Of a stretch of DNA of 64,000 nt, positions 54,349 to 63,204 are shown one piece after another. The stretch is from an uncultured bacterium. Lineage in GTDB: Bacteria > Bacillota > Negativicutes > Veillonellales > Veillonellaceae. A program made the translations under genes and the position numbers. The notes below the pieces were generated by a model. That model saw nothing but the letters and a program-made list of their open reading frames with translations. It searched no databases and was not told where the DNA came from. Each line of letters opens with the position of its first letter. Position 1 is the first letter of the stretch. The stretch lies in the NCBI GenBank assembly GCA_905214495.1, contig CAJMLW010000006.1, positions 22,571 through 86,570 of the forward strand. Direction: 5' to 3'.

Positions 54349-54756
54349 TTAAAAGCTTATCCACTCTAAATTCTCAAAATTTTTTAGAACGCGTTTATCC
54401 ATTTTTATAACTTGATTAGTAAGCTCTATTCTATTACCAACAAATGAAATATCTGTATACCATTCCTTTAAACTAGCATACACTTCATTCTCTAAATCAA
54501 TAATGATGGTTTCAATAGGATCCCAAGTTTTGCATCTTACAGACTCCACCATAACCATACTACTACCTATGAAAGTAACATCCCTACCATAAATCCAAAA
54601 CGGCAATGCTTTCCCCTTTATAGAAATAGAATATATAGCATCTCCATGAGGCGGTTCCGTTTCATATTGTGCACGTATTTCGTACCTTTCCATAATTTCA
54701 TTACTACCATTTTCTATATATGGTAGCTTTGAAATCTTAAAATTTTCTAAGTTCAT
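54349..54756 (-). CDS. Hypothetical protein, 135 residues
   Basis: Begins MNLENFKISKLPYIENG; no signal or membrane segment; beta-rich pattern (YSISIKGKALPFWIYG, VTFIGSSMVMVES). GGAG before the ATG. Not recognised. It stands alone between the leu leader and the peptide/antisense locus. Confidence 0.6.
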   Translation of the reverse strand: MNLENFKISKLPYIENGSNEIMERYEIRAQYETEPPHGDAIYSISIKGKALPFWIYGRDVTFIGSSMVMVESVRCKTWDPIETIIIDLENEVYASLKEWYTDISFVGNRIELTNQVIKMDKRVLKNFENLEWISF

Positions 54757-54875
54757 AAAAACTCCGTTATTTTTTTATCCAGCACAACAAAGATAACTGT
54801 ATATCGCTATTTGTGTAAAGTATATTTTGCTATACTATAAGTGTTGCTAACCCTAATCTGGCAACAGAAAGGGGT

Positions 54876-54902
54876 GTAGTTATTGCATAACAACTATCAA
54901 TT
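54876..54902. repeat. Direct repeat DR1 at the start of the small peptide ORF
   Basis: GTAGTTATTGCATAACAACT plus ATCAATT, covering the TTG start codon; matched by DR2 at 55054-55077 (GTAGTTAATTGCACAACT plus ATCAATT), 24 of 27 positions alike. Confidence 0.75.
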
Positions 54903-54987
54903 TTGGGTAGCCGTCATGGTAAATGTACTCGCCTACTACATTTGCAAGTGGTTAGACGCTTTCCTAGCCCTTTTATTTAGCAACTAG
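54883..54987 (+). CDS. 34-residue hydrophobic peptide, candidate type I toxin
   Basis: TTG start at 54883, six bases after AAAGGGGTG; stop TAG at 54985-54987. The peptide has a short polar N-terminus (MHNNYQ), a hydrophobic segment (FWVAVMVNVLAYYIC), KWLDA, and a hydrophobic end (FLALLFSN). Such single-helix peptides are typical of type I toxins (Fst/Ldr-like size), although I do not see a named family match. An extended -10 TGC-TATACT at 54828-54836 and a GTTGC / GCAAC hairpin form its 5' end. It shares a terminator with a convergent RNA that covers a copy of its start region. Confidence 0.55.
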   Translation: MHNNYQFWVAVMVNVLAYYICKWLDAFLALLFSN

Positions 54988-55021
54988 CCCAACGCTCTAG
55001 CATTAGCGTAATAATGTAAAA

Positions 55022-55052
55022 AATCCCTCGGAGTTGCCGCTCCGGGGGATTT
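55022..55052. terminator. Bidirectional terminator of the peptide/antisense pair
   Basis: AATCCCTCGGAG / CTCCGGGGGATT (12 bp, one G-U) with six T on the minus strand and four T on the plus strand. Confidence 0.8.
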
Positions 55053-55053
55053 T

Positions 55054-55077
55054 GTAGTTAATTGCACAACTATCAAT
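55054..55077. repeat. Direct repeat DR2
   Basis: Second copy of the 25-base repeat that covers the peptide start at 54876-54902; lies inside the candidate antisense RNA, on the far side of the shared terminator. Confidence 0.75.
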
Positions 55078-55113
55078 TGCCTATCTATAATATACTACAC
55101 TTAAAGTGTTTTT

Positions 55114-55743
55114 TCAATATTCTACACTGTTAATCAATTCTCTAACTCGCTCAACGGAAACTGGCGCATTAAATAAGAACACATGGTTCTGCCCCCTATG
55201 TTCCCAAGATGCTAAGTAAACGGCGTTATCCACCATTCGATAGGTTACTGTCATCCCATTTACAACATCATTTTTCTGAGGTAAGTAATCCTTATAATCG
55301 CCTGCGATATTGCCTGATAGAGTCGATACACGATACTTAATATATTTCGGTATATCATCTGCGCGGTCAAAGTATCTCCCTTTTAAAAACTCATGATAGG
55401 CATACACGACTTGTAGCACATCGTAATCCACAATAGATACATGTACAGAACGTAATCCCTCTAATCCACTTGGCAAATGCGGTTTAAAGTTCAAATGCTG
55501 TTTAGCCTCATATAGAGTATCAAACACCTCTAGCGATTGACCTTTACGAGTGCTTCTATAATCGTCATCAGTCATAGTGCAACTTCCAAGTCTATCTGGA
55601 CAAGGAAACTCATTTCGATCACCATAAGGCTGGTCATAAATAGAATTACCATTAAGACGAAACCGCATCGAGTCATCTGCGGAGGCAACATTGATGGATC
55701 CTATGAAAGCCAACGTAGCCAGTGCACATAGAATCTTATTCAT
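55114..55743 (-). CDS. Exported hypothetical protein
   Basis: 209 residues with a signal peptide (MNKILCALATLAFIGSINVA, cleavage after ASA). The mature part starts DDSMRFRLNGNSIYDQPYGD and has two cysteines (CPDRLGSCT) that could form a disulfide. AAGGGA before the ATG. Not recognised; periplasmic location expected. Confidence 0.6.
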   Translation of the reverse strand: MNKILCALATLAFIGSINVASADDSMRFRLNGNSIYDQPYGDRNEFPCPDRLGSCTMTDDDYRSTRKGQSLEVFDTLYEAKQHLNFKPHLPSGLEGLRSVHVSIVDYDVLQVVYAYHEFLKGRYFDRADDIPKYIKYRVSTLSGNIAGDYKDYLPQKNDVVNGMTVTYRMVDNAVYLASWEHRGQNHVFLFNAPVSVERVRELINSVEY

Positions 55744-55827
55744 AATACAATCCCTTCAAAACATACTATATGTATTAAATAAATTATATCACTAAAAGAA
55801 CACGACAAGCCTGAGCAAGATTAACTA

Positions 55828-56256
55828 CTAAAATTTCAGTAGTCCATTTTCATCAAACTCAAAATTTGGACCCCATGCAACTTCCCAGTAATAGCCATCC
55901 GGATCAGCAAAATAGGCATGGTATCCACCCCAAAAAACATCTTGTGGTTCTTTTACAATTCTTCCCCCAGCATTTTGTACTAATTCAATAACATTATCAA
56001 CATCTTCTTTATGTTCAACATTGTAAGCTAATGTAATTCCGGCAAACCCATTTCCCGTAGGTGGATTATTTTCATCAATATCTTTTGCTAATTGTTCCAA
56101 AGGAAATAGTTCAAATTTTGTCCCTGAAGTATCGAAAAAACATACTGGCGGATTATTTTCTGTACAGTCAGTCTTATATCCTAAACCATCTCTATAAAAC
56201 TTTATCGACCGTTCCATGTCTTTAACACCTAAACAAATGCAAGTGATCTTATTCAT
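55828..56256 (-). CDS. VOC-superfamily protein (glyoxalase/bleomycin-resistance fold)
   Basis: 142 residues from ATG 56256 (GGAGGTAGTA upstream). Two beta-alpha-beta modules; ICLGVKDMERSIKFYRDGLG at the start and FADPDGYYWEVAWGP at the end are the usual VOC marks. Likely metal-dependent isomerase or dioxygenase-like; substrate unknown. Confidence 0.85.
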   Translation of the reverse strand: MNKITCICLGVKDMERSIKFYRDGLGYKTDCTENNPPVCFFDTSGTKFELFPLEQLAKDIDENNPPTGNGFAGITLAYNVEHKEDVDNVIELVQNAGGRIVKEPQDVFWGGYHAYFADPDGYYWEVAWGPNFEFDENGLLKF

Positions 56257-56305
56257 TACTACCTCCATAAGTTCAAATTAATTTAATCCAATAAACCAAA
56301 ATTTA

Positions 56306-56923
56306 TCAGCTAATAAATTTACTCGCCAATTTATACACTTGGATTATTTCTTTGTTCTCTAACTTCCAGTTATTGAGTTCAGCTTTAATTAATTCAGGGG
56401 ATTTTTTGCTAATATCTCTTAAAGCATTGCCTACTGATTTCCTAACATATTCACTGCTATCTTCTTTTAATAACACAATTCGTCTAATAGCTTCATTTGG
56501 CTTATCTTTGAAATAAGGTCTACTTGTCCATATTCTTAAGCCCTCTATAACTGCTCTTCTCGTATTTGGATTATTATCCGCTAACCATTCATCAATGATT
56601 GGAAGTACTTTTTCATACCCTGTCTTGTGACAAAATTCATCAAATGCCTTTGCTAATACTTCCTGAACTCTCCAATTATCATCTTTAGAAACTTCATCTC
56701 TCATAAATACCAAGATATCTTTTTGCTCTGATAAGTATCCAAAAAGAAATACACCGTACATTCTTACTTGATAGGTATCAGATTTATAGGCTAAAAATGC
56801 CAACTTCTTGATATATTCATGATTATTAAATTTATAATCGGCTAAGGCTCGTCTTTCTTCCTCTTTGAAACCATTTTTTATCAAAGACAACTCTGTCTCT
56901 AAACTCTTAATATATGCTTCCAA
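56306..56923 (-). CDS. AlkD-like HEAT-repeat DNA alkylation repair protein
   Basis: 205 residues, TTG start at 56923 after GAGGTGAG. All-helical with HEAT-like repeats (NWRVQEVLAKAFDEFCHKTG, NNPNTRRAVIEGLRIWTSRP, SSEYVRKSVGNALRDISKKS) in the manner of AlkC/AlkD glycosylases. Function in removing alkylated bases is inferred from family. Adjacent to the VOC gene, 37 bp apart. Confidence 0.75.
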   Translation of the reverse strand: MEAYIKSLETELSLIKNGFKEEERRALADYKFNNHEYIKKLAFLAYKSDTYQVRMYGVFLFGYLSEQKDILVFMRDEVSKDDNWRVQEVLAKAFDEFCHKTGYEKVLPIIDEWLADNNPNTRRAVIEGLRIWTSRPYFKDKPNEAIRRIVLLKEDSSEYVRKSVGNALRDISKKSPELIKAELNNWKLENKEIIQVYKLASKFIS

Positions 56924-57191
56924 ACGAACTCACCTCACTTATAAAGTCTAACTTATTCATAATGATTTGATCCTATCATTCGCTATCCTTTATCATTATT
57001 ATATTACATTAAAACATTTTATCTGTAATCATCACATTTCTATCTTATTTGATAGTATCTATCCAAAATCATTCTACTAGTCAAAATAATTGTAGGTGCT
57101 ATAATGAACTCAACAAAAGGAATAGATGCTCATATGATACTAAACGCACTATTCAAAAACTATAGTTAGTAGTTTATAAAAGGAGATTATC

Positions 57192-57539
57192 ATGACACAT
57201 ACACAATTAACACAACTCGTACAAGCGTTATTAGATGCACCACAAAGCAATCCAACTGTAAAAGAATTCGCTCAATCTTGGCTCGATGCTGAGGGAACAG
57301 AAAAACAAGCAGAGCTTACAAAACAACTCGTACCATTAGCAGAGCAAAACATTGCACTCATCGATGAAACAATCGGCTTTGCAGGCTCTGAGTTAGCTAC
57401 ACAAATTCTTGGTGCAGAAGGTGCTGCTAACCTATTGCAACATGCTAAAGACATTAAGGCAAAAGGCGCAAAATTCTGTGACTGCGATAGTTGCGTAGCA
57501 TGTAAAAACGTCATTGATTTGAAAGCGGAAATTGAATAG
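57192..57539 (+). CDS. Small protein with C-terminal Cys-rich motif
   Basis: 115 residues, helical and acidic, ending in CDCDSCVACKNVIDL. The CxCxxCxxC pattern could bind zinc or another metal. AAAAGGAGATTATC before the ATG. It stands alone and ends at a bidirectional terminator. I do not recognise the family; stress-protein annotations exist for similar genes but I cannot support them here. Confidence 0.65.
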   Translation: MTHTQLTQLVQALLDAPQSNPTVKEFAQSWLDAEGTEKQAELTKQLVPLAEQNIALIDETIGFAGSELATQILGAEGAANLLQHAKDIKAKGAKFCDCDSCVACKNVIDLKAEIE

Positions 57540-57618
57540 CGCCTGTATAAGTTTCTATTAAATTGTAATTATGCAACCCATAGGAATACTAACCAACTAT
57601 ACTTTAAAACGCTTACAT

Positions 57619-57674
57619 AAAAAAGGACGACCTACTATCAGAGATAATTTTCTCTAATGGTAGGGCGTCCTTTT
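57619..57674. terminator. Bidirectional terminator
   Basis: AAAAAGGACG(A)CCTACTATCAGAG pairs with CTCT-AATGGTAGG(G)CGTCCTTTT, between the Cys-rich protein gene and the convergent HXXEE gene. Confidence 0.8.
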
Positions 57675-57728
57675 ATACATCAAGCATCAGTTATTAATTA
57701 GAAGTATAGTTAATTTTTACCAAATTAA

Positions 57729-58199
57729 TCAGTCATGTTGCAGGCTTTGAAGAATTTTAAAGCTCACAGCGATATTAACGAAAATAATCAACAGTGTTAG
57801 GAACGAATAGGCTAACAGCATATGGTTCTCCGACACCGCATCATATATCTGATATGTGCAATATCCGGCTGTGATAATGCCACTAAGAACACCCGGGATA
57901 TATTGTCGCAGGATTATGCTTTGAAATACATGTCCGATTACATGGTATACATAGGCTATGATTATGGTGAGATAAAAAACGAAACTTTCAAAATATACAC
58001 TCAACCCGAGTATAATCAACAAGAGTATGAATTCCTGATAGATGATTGCATTGATTCTGAACGGTGTAAACGCCCCCGATAAAAGTCGTCGTTGCAGTTG
58101 CGAGTTCCGCTCCATAAAGCGAGGAAACAAAAGTATTTCCTCAAGTTCGTGCAACATGAAAATGCTGGGGAACAATAAGAAAAAACTATGCAGATCCAT
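57729..58199 (-). CDS. HXXEE-domain membrane protein
   Basis: 156 residues, four to five hydrophobic helices. The HELEE motif near residue 17 (FMLHELEEIL) and a second His in HVIGHVFQS define the HXXEE family. It probably binds a metal in the membrane; function unknown. AAGGAGGCGCCTT before the ATG. It follows the GyrI-like gene by about 50 bp on the same strand. Confidence 0.75.
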   Translation of the reverse strand: MDLHSFFLLFPSIFMLHELEEILLFPRFMERNSQLQRRLLSGAFTPFRINAIIYQEFILLLIILGLSVYFESFVFYLTIIIAYVYHVIGHVFQSIILRQYIPGVLSGIITAGYCTYQIYDAVSENHMLLAYSFLTLLIIFVNIAVSFKILQSLQHD

Positions 58200-58248
58200 A
58201 AGGCGCCTCCTTGATAAATCCGATTAAGTTTATTATGAAAGTTTTATA

Positions 58249-58875
58249 CTATCCCCTTTTTACCTGCACGCGCAGTACCGTCTTCAATTTAGTGGGCTCC
58301 ACCTTTCGCGCATCGGACAGATAGATTTCCCGATGCCATTCGTCATTAACACGTTGCAAATTATGAGCAGAGCAAAATTCATCTACTTTCATAAACGATT
58401 CCGATTCATCATCGTAAGGCCCAACGTGCAATATCTGCACGCAATCGTCATCCTCTATCGATTCGAGTCGCACGTCCTTAAATCGAGGCAATGATTTTTT
58501 CTTGGACACATTCATAATAGCCGCCTCCAACACGTCAGACGTCACAAAATCAGGTTGTCTAATCATCACCCGATATTGTAGATTATTCTTGTCAAACTGC
58601 TCCGTATACTCAATCTGTTTCCAGAGTGCTTCCAGCGGATACACGGTGTAATCAAAGTATCCTTCCGGCGTCACGCCCTTTTTCGGCAACATCTTTATCC
58701 CGTAGGACAACGAATATAACGCCTCGATATCATCGGCAAAAGCCGCATGATTAGGATTTCCCACGCCATCCAGAACGAGGAACTTCATGCTCGGCACCGT
58801 AACCTGCACCGCCTGCCGCTTCGGACAATACAAATCCTTTTCGTGCTTACGCCATTCATGCTTTACTGCTGTCAT
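58249..58875 (-). CDS. GyrI-like small-molecule-binding protein
   Basis: 208 residues. Begins MTAVKHEWRKHEKDLYCPKR, with the GyrI/SOUL-like pattern MKFLVLDGVGNPNH and ILHVGPYDDESESFMKVDEF. Such proteins (SbmC/Rob-C type) bind or hydrolyse hydrophobic small molecules. GAGGGG before the ATG. Confidence 0.8.
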   Translation of the reverse strand: MTAVKHEWRKHEKDLYCPKRQAVQVTVPSMKFLVLDGVGNPNHAAFADDIEALYSLSYGIKMLPKKGVTPEGYFDYTVYPLEALWKQIEYTEQFDKNNLQYRVMIRQPDFVTSDVLEAAIMNVSKKKSLPRFKDVRLESIEDDDCVQILHVGPYDDESESFMKVDEFCSAHNLQRVNDEWHREIYLSDARKVEPTKLKTVLRVQVKRG

Positions 58876-58981
58876 AACTAACCCCTCTTTCTGAAAGAAA
58901 ATATAAGATTTCTTTTATCGTAAAGGAGGATTATGAAATTAGTTTTAAAAAGAACGTTTACATACTAAATTAAAAACTTTA

Positions 58982-59869
58982 CTAACTTAAATCTACATTC
59001 CACCACTGATTATCCATGCTAAATTTCTCTGCTAATCTTTTATATATAGCAGCAGTATATGTATATCCCAGTTCAGATAAACTTAAAGATTTTCCATAAT
59101 AATTATTGTATAATGCTTTATCTCCTTCTGAAGATGCCCAATGAACACCTCTAGAATTATAAGCCTCAACAGCATATCCCCTTCTTAAAATATCAAACTC
59201 TGGTTTTTCTAAAACATCTATCACTACTTTAGATAAAAATCCACAAATATCATCAGATTTAACATGAAATAACTTTCCACCCAGAAGATTTAGTACTAAA
59301 TCTAAGCGATTAATATTTTTTGCATGATAACATACTGATTCGAACCAAGTATTAAAAGATATCTCTGAATCAATAATACTTTCAAGTTCAAGCCACTTAT
59401 TTAATATTGCATTACATTGTCGCACAAGAGTAAGATTTTCTTTTCCACTTAATGATAAATCATCATCAGTGTTATCATCAGTTCTATATACGATACCTAC
59501 AATTTCCATAAATAGACGTATATTGTAATATAAAAGATTATTTAACGCCTTTAGATTACACTCATCATCATATAAAAATAAGTCTATAAACTGGCATTCA
59601 ATATAGGCTAATTTTTCCAAATTTGCACTATTCATCTCATGATTTTCACAATATATAATTAAAGTTTTAATTATATTCCCATTAATTCTTTCGTCATTAT
59701 CCTTTTCAATTTTCTCCAAACTTTCTATAAGATAATCGACATTAATATCCATACTATAGCGATAATGGTAAATTGCTAGCAATGCAAGACTATATAATTT
59801 AAAATCCATTAACAACTTTATATATCGATTTTTATTATTCTCTTCTTTTAAATTCAATTGATATATCAA
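58982..59869 (-). CDS. Unknown helical protein downstream of the AlbA_2 gene
   Basis: 295 residues, probably TTG start at 59869, with no recognised domain. Helical, acidic, AT-rich gene; no membrane segment. It overlaps the upstream AlbA_2 gene by 35 bases, so the two are translated together and probably work together. The combination and the low-GC sequence suggest a transferred accessory module, perhaps defence, which is inference. Confidence 0.55.
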   Translation of the reverse strand: MIYQLNLKEENNKNRYIKLLMDFKLYSLALLAIYHYRYSMDINVDYLIESLEKIEKDNDERINGNIIKTLIIYCENHEMNSANLEKLAYIECQFIDLFLYDDECNLKALNNLLYYNIRLFMEIVGIVYRTDDNTDDDLSLSGKENLTLVRQCNAILNKWLELESIIDSEISFNTWFESVCYHAKNINRLDLVLNLLGGKLFHVKSDDICGFLSKVVIDVLEKPEFDILRRGYAVEAYNSRGVHWASSEGDKALYNNYYGKSLSLSELGYTYTAAIYKRLAEKFSMDNQWWNVDLS

Positions 59870-62105
59870 TTTCCTTAACTTGTTCCTTATAATTTAACCA
59901 TCCAGCCTTTATCAAAACATCAAAAACACTATCATTAATTATTATGGCCTTAAAAAAATCTATATCAAAACAATTTTTAAAGATATGATTAGAAATAAAC
60001 TCAGGATAATTTATACACACACCATTTAAAAAACCTTTAACTAAATCCGAAGAGTATTTCTTAAATTCAGTAAGATAATATGTAAATTCACTTACATCAT
60101 TCAATTCTCTAGAAATAAGAACCCCTATAATAACTTTATCTTCAACACTTGATATAAATTCGAAGAGTTGATTCTCTGCAATTTTTTCTCTTAATATTTT
60201 GGTTTGTACCTTTTCTACTGCTTTCTCCCTATCTTCCCAGCGTTCAATCTTACTAAACAAAAATAATCGATCTTTTAAGAATAAAAGCTTGCTATTATAA
60301 TCTAAATGTTTTAATTCTATTAAATCAATACAACTCTTAATTTTTTCTATTATTTTTCCATATTGATTACTTTCATTTTGTCTTTGACACAAATAATACT
60401 CCTCATAAACCTTTACTAAGTTTAAATATAAATCAAAAGACACTCCCTCTTTTTGATTTATTCTACTCTCAACTTCATTAAGTAAATTTATTTGCATCTC
60501 AGGAAACAAAAACCAGAAATTCTTTAATAAAAGAATTAACTTATCTTCATGAATAGTCGCATAGTCTAAAAGCAACTTAAAATATTTCCCACAGATATCA
60601 AGATATTCTTTTTTTAATACCGTAATAGTCTCGATTGGCCCCCTATATTTTAACCCATCAATATTTTGAGCTATCTGTATCTTGTTTGGTAGTAATTGTT
60701 CTACTATATCCCAAGCTAGTTCAATATCATCCGAAAAAAAAGTATTAATAATATTAATACGTGCAGAACAACTAGCCTGTGTTAAAGGCTTCCATGGTAG
60801 TAATGACATAATAATATATTGCTTAACATCATCTCGTATTTTAGATAATTGAAATAAAATATTCATCGAAATATTAAAATAATCTTTTAAATATGCTATT
60901 TTTTGTAACCCTTGGCACAACCTATCACCATAGGAAATGGACATAAATCCCGTAGATTCTTCATTAAATAATTGTATAAATACTTGATTATTAGTTCGTA
61001 AGTTTCTATCAAATAACGATAAAAAAACATCTGGATTCCATTCAATAATTGAATCAATATAACTTTCTAAGGTCCCCCATACTCTCCAATCAGATTGTAT
61101 AAAAATTGTTTCAATCCATTCATAAATTAAACTATCTATTTTTTGTAAATTACATGAACTAAAATCATTTTTATGTGTTGCTAAATATGCAATAAAATCA
61201 TATATTCCCGTAAGAAAACCTTTTGAATATTTTCCATCTTCTCCCCGTGTAATACACCATCTTTGATCTTTGGGTTTAGATAAATTTGCACCAATGCTAT
61301 TAAGAACCGTTTTAACATTATCCTTAATACCATTCCAATACGAATCATAAAACTTAGATGCTAAAAATTCTAATAAACTATTTCTATTATTAAATTTTCC
61401 TTGATTACCTTTAATTTTAATAAAACCTTTTTCATTCCAATGAAAACTCTGAATATCTCTTTTAAACTGCTCCAAAGAACACCCAGTCGTGTTAACAATA
61501 AATTCTATATCTCCAGCATATATAAAATCCCAAGCTCCAATCATTAAAGCAACCATAATTGGAGGTATCCCATTACCTTGATACGAATCAATTAACTCTA
61601 CTAATTTCTCTCTATATTTTGATTCATCAAAATAAGATGATCTAATCTTTCTTCTAACTTCTTCTGTTAATACTGCATTTTGGCTTCCCTGTCTATAAAA
61701 AGTCTGTCCTTCATGAATTGGTTGAATATTAACACCTTGTACCAGTTCATATATCTGCCCATCATTTTCTTTATTAATACATATTATCTCAAAAACTTTA
61801 TTACCATACTTAATTTGTCCCGTATTAATAATTGGTCTAGGACTAATTTTATTTATCCAGTTTTGATACTCATTATCATCTCGAATCTCTTCTTCTGAAA
61901 TACCCACTAATTCCCTATTATCATCTACGCCAATAATAATAAAACGGTTTCTACCATATGCAGTATAAGCATTAAGCATAGAAATAACATCTTTTATAAA
62001 ATATCCTTGTTTATCTTTTTTATAGCCAGTTTGTTTATAATCGATAAACTCACACTCAGGTGACAAAGCTTTTAATAATTCTATAACTTCATCTTCTGTA
62101 TACAT
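59835..62105 (-). CDS. Large protein with N-terminal AlbA_2 (Schlafen-like) domain
   Basis: 756 residues. Residues 1-150 have the AlbA_2 / Schlafen pattern: ECEFIDYKQTGYKKDKQGYF, ISMLNAYTAYGRNRFIIIGV, and FYRQGSQNAVLT. The remaining 600 residues are helical without recognised motifs. AlbA_2 proteins may bind or cut RNA or DNA, and many lie in defence islands. AAGGATGTG before the ATG. AT-rich, second gene overlaps its end. Confidence 0.65.
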   Translation of the reverse strand: MYTEDEVIELLKALSPECEFIDYKQTGYKKDKQGYFIKDVISMLNAYTAYGRNRFIIIGVDDNRELVGISEEEIRDDNEYQNWINKISPRPIINTGQIKYGNKVFEIICINKENDGQIYELVQGVNIQPIHEGQTFYRQGSQNAVLTEEVRRKIRSSYFDESKYREKLVELIDSYQGNGIPPIMVALMIGAWDFIYAGDIEFIVNTTGCSLEQFKRDIQSFHWNEKGFIKIKGNQGKFNNRNSLLEFLASKFYDSYWNGIKDNVKTVLNSIGANLSKPKDQRWCITRGEDGKYSKGFLTGIYDFIAYLATHKNDFSSCNLQKIDSLIYEWIETIFIQSDWRVWGTLESYIDSIIEWNPDVFLSLFDRNLRTNNQVFIQLFNEESTGFMSISYGDRLCQGLQKIAYLKDYFNISMNILFQLSKIRDDVKQYIIMSLLPWKPLTQASCSARINIINTFFSDDIELAWDIVEQLLPNKIQIAQNIDGLKYRGPIETITVLKKEYLDICGKYFKLLLDYATIHEDKLILLLKNFWFLFPEMQINLLNEVESRINQKEGVSFDLYLNLVKVYEEYYLCQRQNESNQYGKIIEKIKSCIDLIELKHLDYNSKLLFLKDRLFLFSKIERWEDREKAVEKVQTKILREKIAENQLFEFISSVEDKVIIGVLISRELNDVSEFTYYLTEFKKYSSDLVKGFLNGVCINYPEFISNHIFKNCFDIDFFKAIIINDSVFDVLIKAGWLNYKEQVKEIDISIEFKRRE

Positions 62106-62462
62106 GATAGTTCACATCCTTCATATCTTTAATTATGAATTCAACAATTCAACTAATTGCAATATCATCATTTTATGAAAGTATACTTTATCTCATATTA
62201 TTATATTTCTACATATTATTAAAAACTCCTACATATATAAGTATAGTTAATTTATTTTTATAATTTTTATACTTTTGATAAATTTTAAGGTTATAATCCT
62301 TATTACATTACATGTCCTAGATTACAGTAATTTAATTCTAAAAGAGCTATTTTATCAATGTCACGGAACTTAATAGATACCAAAAGAATCCTTAATAGTT
62401 AATATTATGATTTTATAAATACTCAAAAAAAGAGCCCCTGTTCTAAACAGGGGCTTTCATTT
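62106..62462. other. AT-rich intergenic region with terminator
   Basis: It holds a TGAAAGTATACTTT inverted repeat near 62171 in front of the AlbA_2 gene, and the terminator AGCCCCTGTT / AACAGGGGCTT plus T-run (62425-62457, minus strand) that ends the ABC ATPase operon. I see no gene. Confidence 0.6.
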
Positions 62463-63203
62463 CTACACACTCGCTTCCACAAGTGCTTGTGTATATGGAT
62501 GTACCGCTTCTTTCAATCGTTTTGATTCGATAGTTTCTACAATTTGTCCGTCTTTCATGACGATGATTCGATCTGTTACGGCTTGTAATAGTCCGATGTC
62601 ATGGCTAACAAACACATAGCCGAAGGGTTGTTCCGTATGTAATTTTTGTAATAGGTCTAGCACCAACTTTTGATTCACCGCATCAAGGGCCGATGTAGGT
62701 TCATCAAAGAGTACTAGTTTTGGATTCATCAGCATAATCCGTGCTAATACAACACGTTGCAGTTGACCACCGCTGACTTCATGAGGATATTTATTAACCG
62801 TATTCTCAGGCAAATCTACTCGTTGCATCCATTTACGAATATCGTCCTTTGCTGCCGCCACATCCATAAGACTATAGTTGATATACGGCTCTAAGAGAAA
62901 TGCTTCTAAGTTCATCCTTGGAGGAATCACCGACAAGGGATTTTGGAACATCATCTGCATAGAACGATATATTTCTGTATGGTTTTGAATGGATGTTACG
63001 TCTTTACCAAAGAGCCACAGATTACCAGAGGTAGGCTTTTCCAATAAGGCAATCAGTCTAAGGAGAGTACTTTTACCGGAACCACTGCCACCGGCAATGC
63101 CTACTCGTTCATTGTGCGCCACGGAAAAGGATACATTATCAACGGCACGGACCGTATGATTGTGGTTCGTATATTGTTTACATATATTCTCGAGTTGAAT
63201 CAT
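62463..63203 (-). CDS. ABC importer ATPase, NikE/OppF-like
   Basis: 246 residues. Walker A GGSGSGKST near residue 38, signature SGGQLQR near 145, Walker B LVLFDEPTSALD. At under 260 residues it lacks the C-terminal Oligo_HPY extension seen in OppF, which fits nickel- or metallophore-type importers (NikE). GGTG before the ATG, which directly follows the previous stop. Last gene of an operon that continues outside the window. Confidence 0.85.
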   Translation of the reverse strand: MIQLENICKQYTNHNHTVRAVDNVSFSVAHNERVGIAGGSGSGKSTLLRLIALLEKPTSGNLWLFGKDVTSIQNHTEIYRSMQMMFQNPLSVIPPRMNLEAFLLEPYINYSLMDVAAAKDDIRKWMQRVDLPENTVNKYPHEVSGGQLQRVVLARIMLMNPKLVLFDEPTSALDAVNQKLVLDLLQKLHTEQPFGYVFVSHDIGLLQAVTDRIIVMKDGQIVETIESKRLKEAVHPYTQALVEASV

Positions 63204-63204
63204 A

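Larger units (their letters stand above)
55016..55082 (-). ncRNA. Candidate antisense antitoxin RNA
   Basis: On the minus strand TTGAAA (55117-55112), a 17-base spacer and TATATT (55094-55089) predict a start near 55082. The RNA reads through DR2 and ends at the shared terminator with a six-U tract (55022-55017). Because DR2 copies DR1 in the same orientation, this RNA can pair both with the terminator stem of the peptide mRNA and with its ribosome-site/start region, the layout of the par RNA I/RNA II pair of Enterococcus. Confidence 0.5.
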
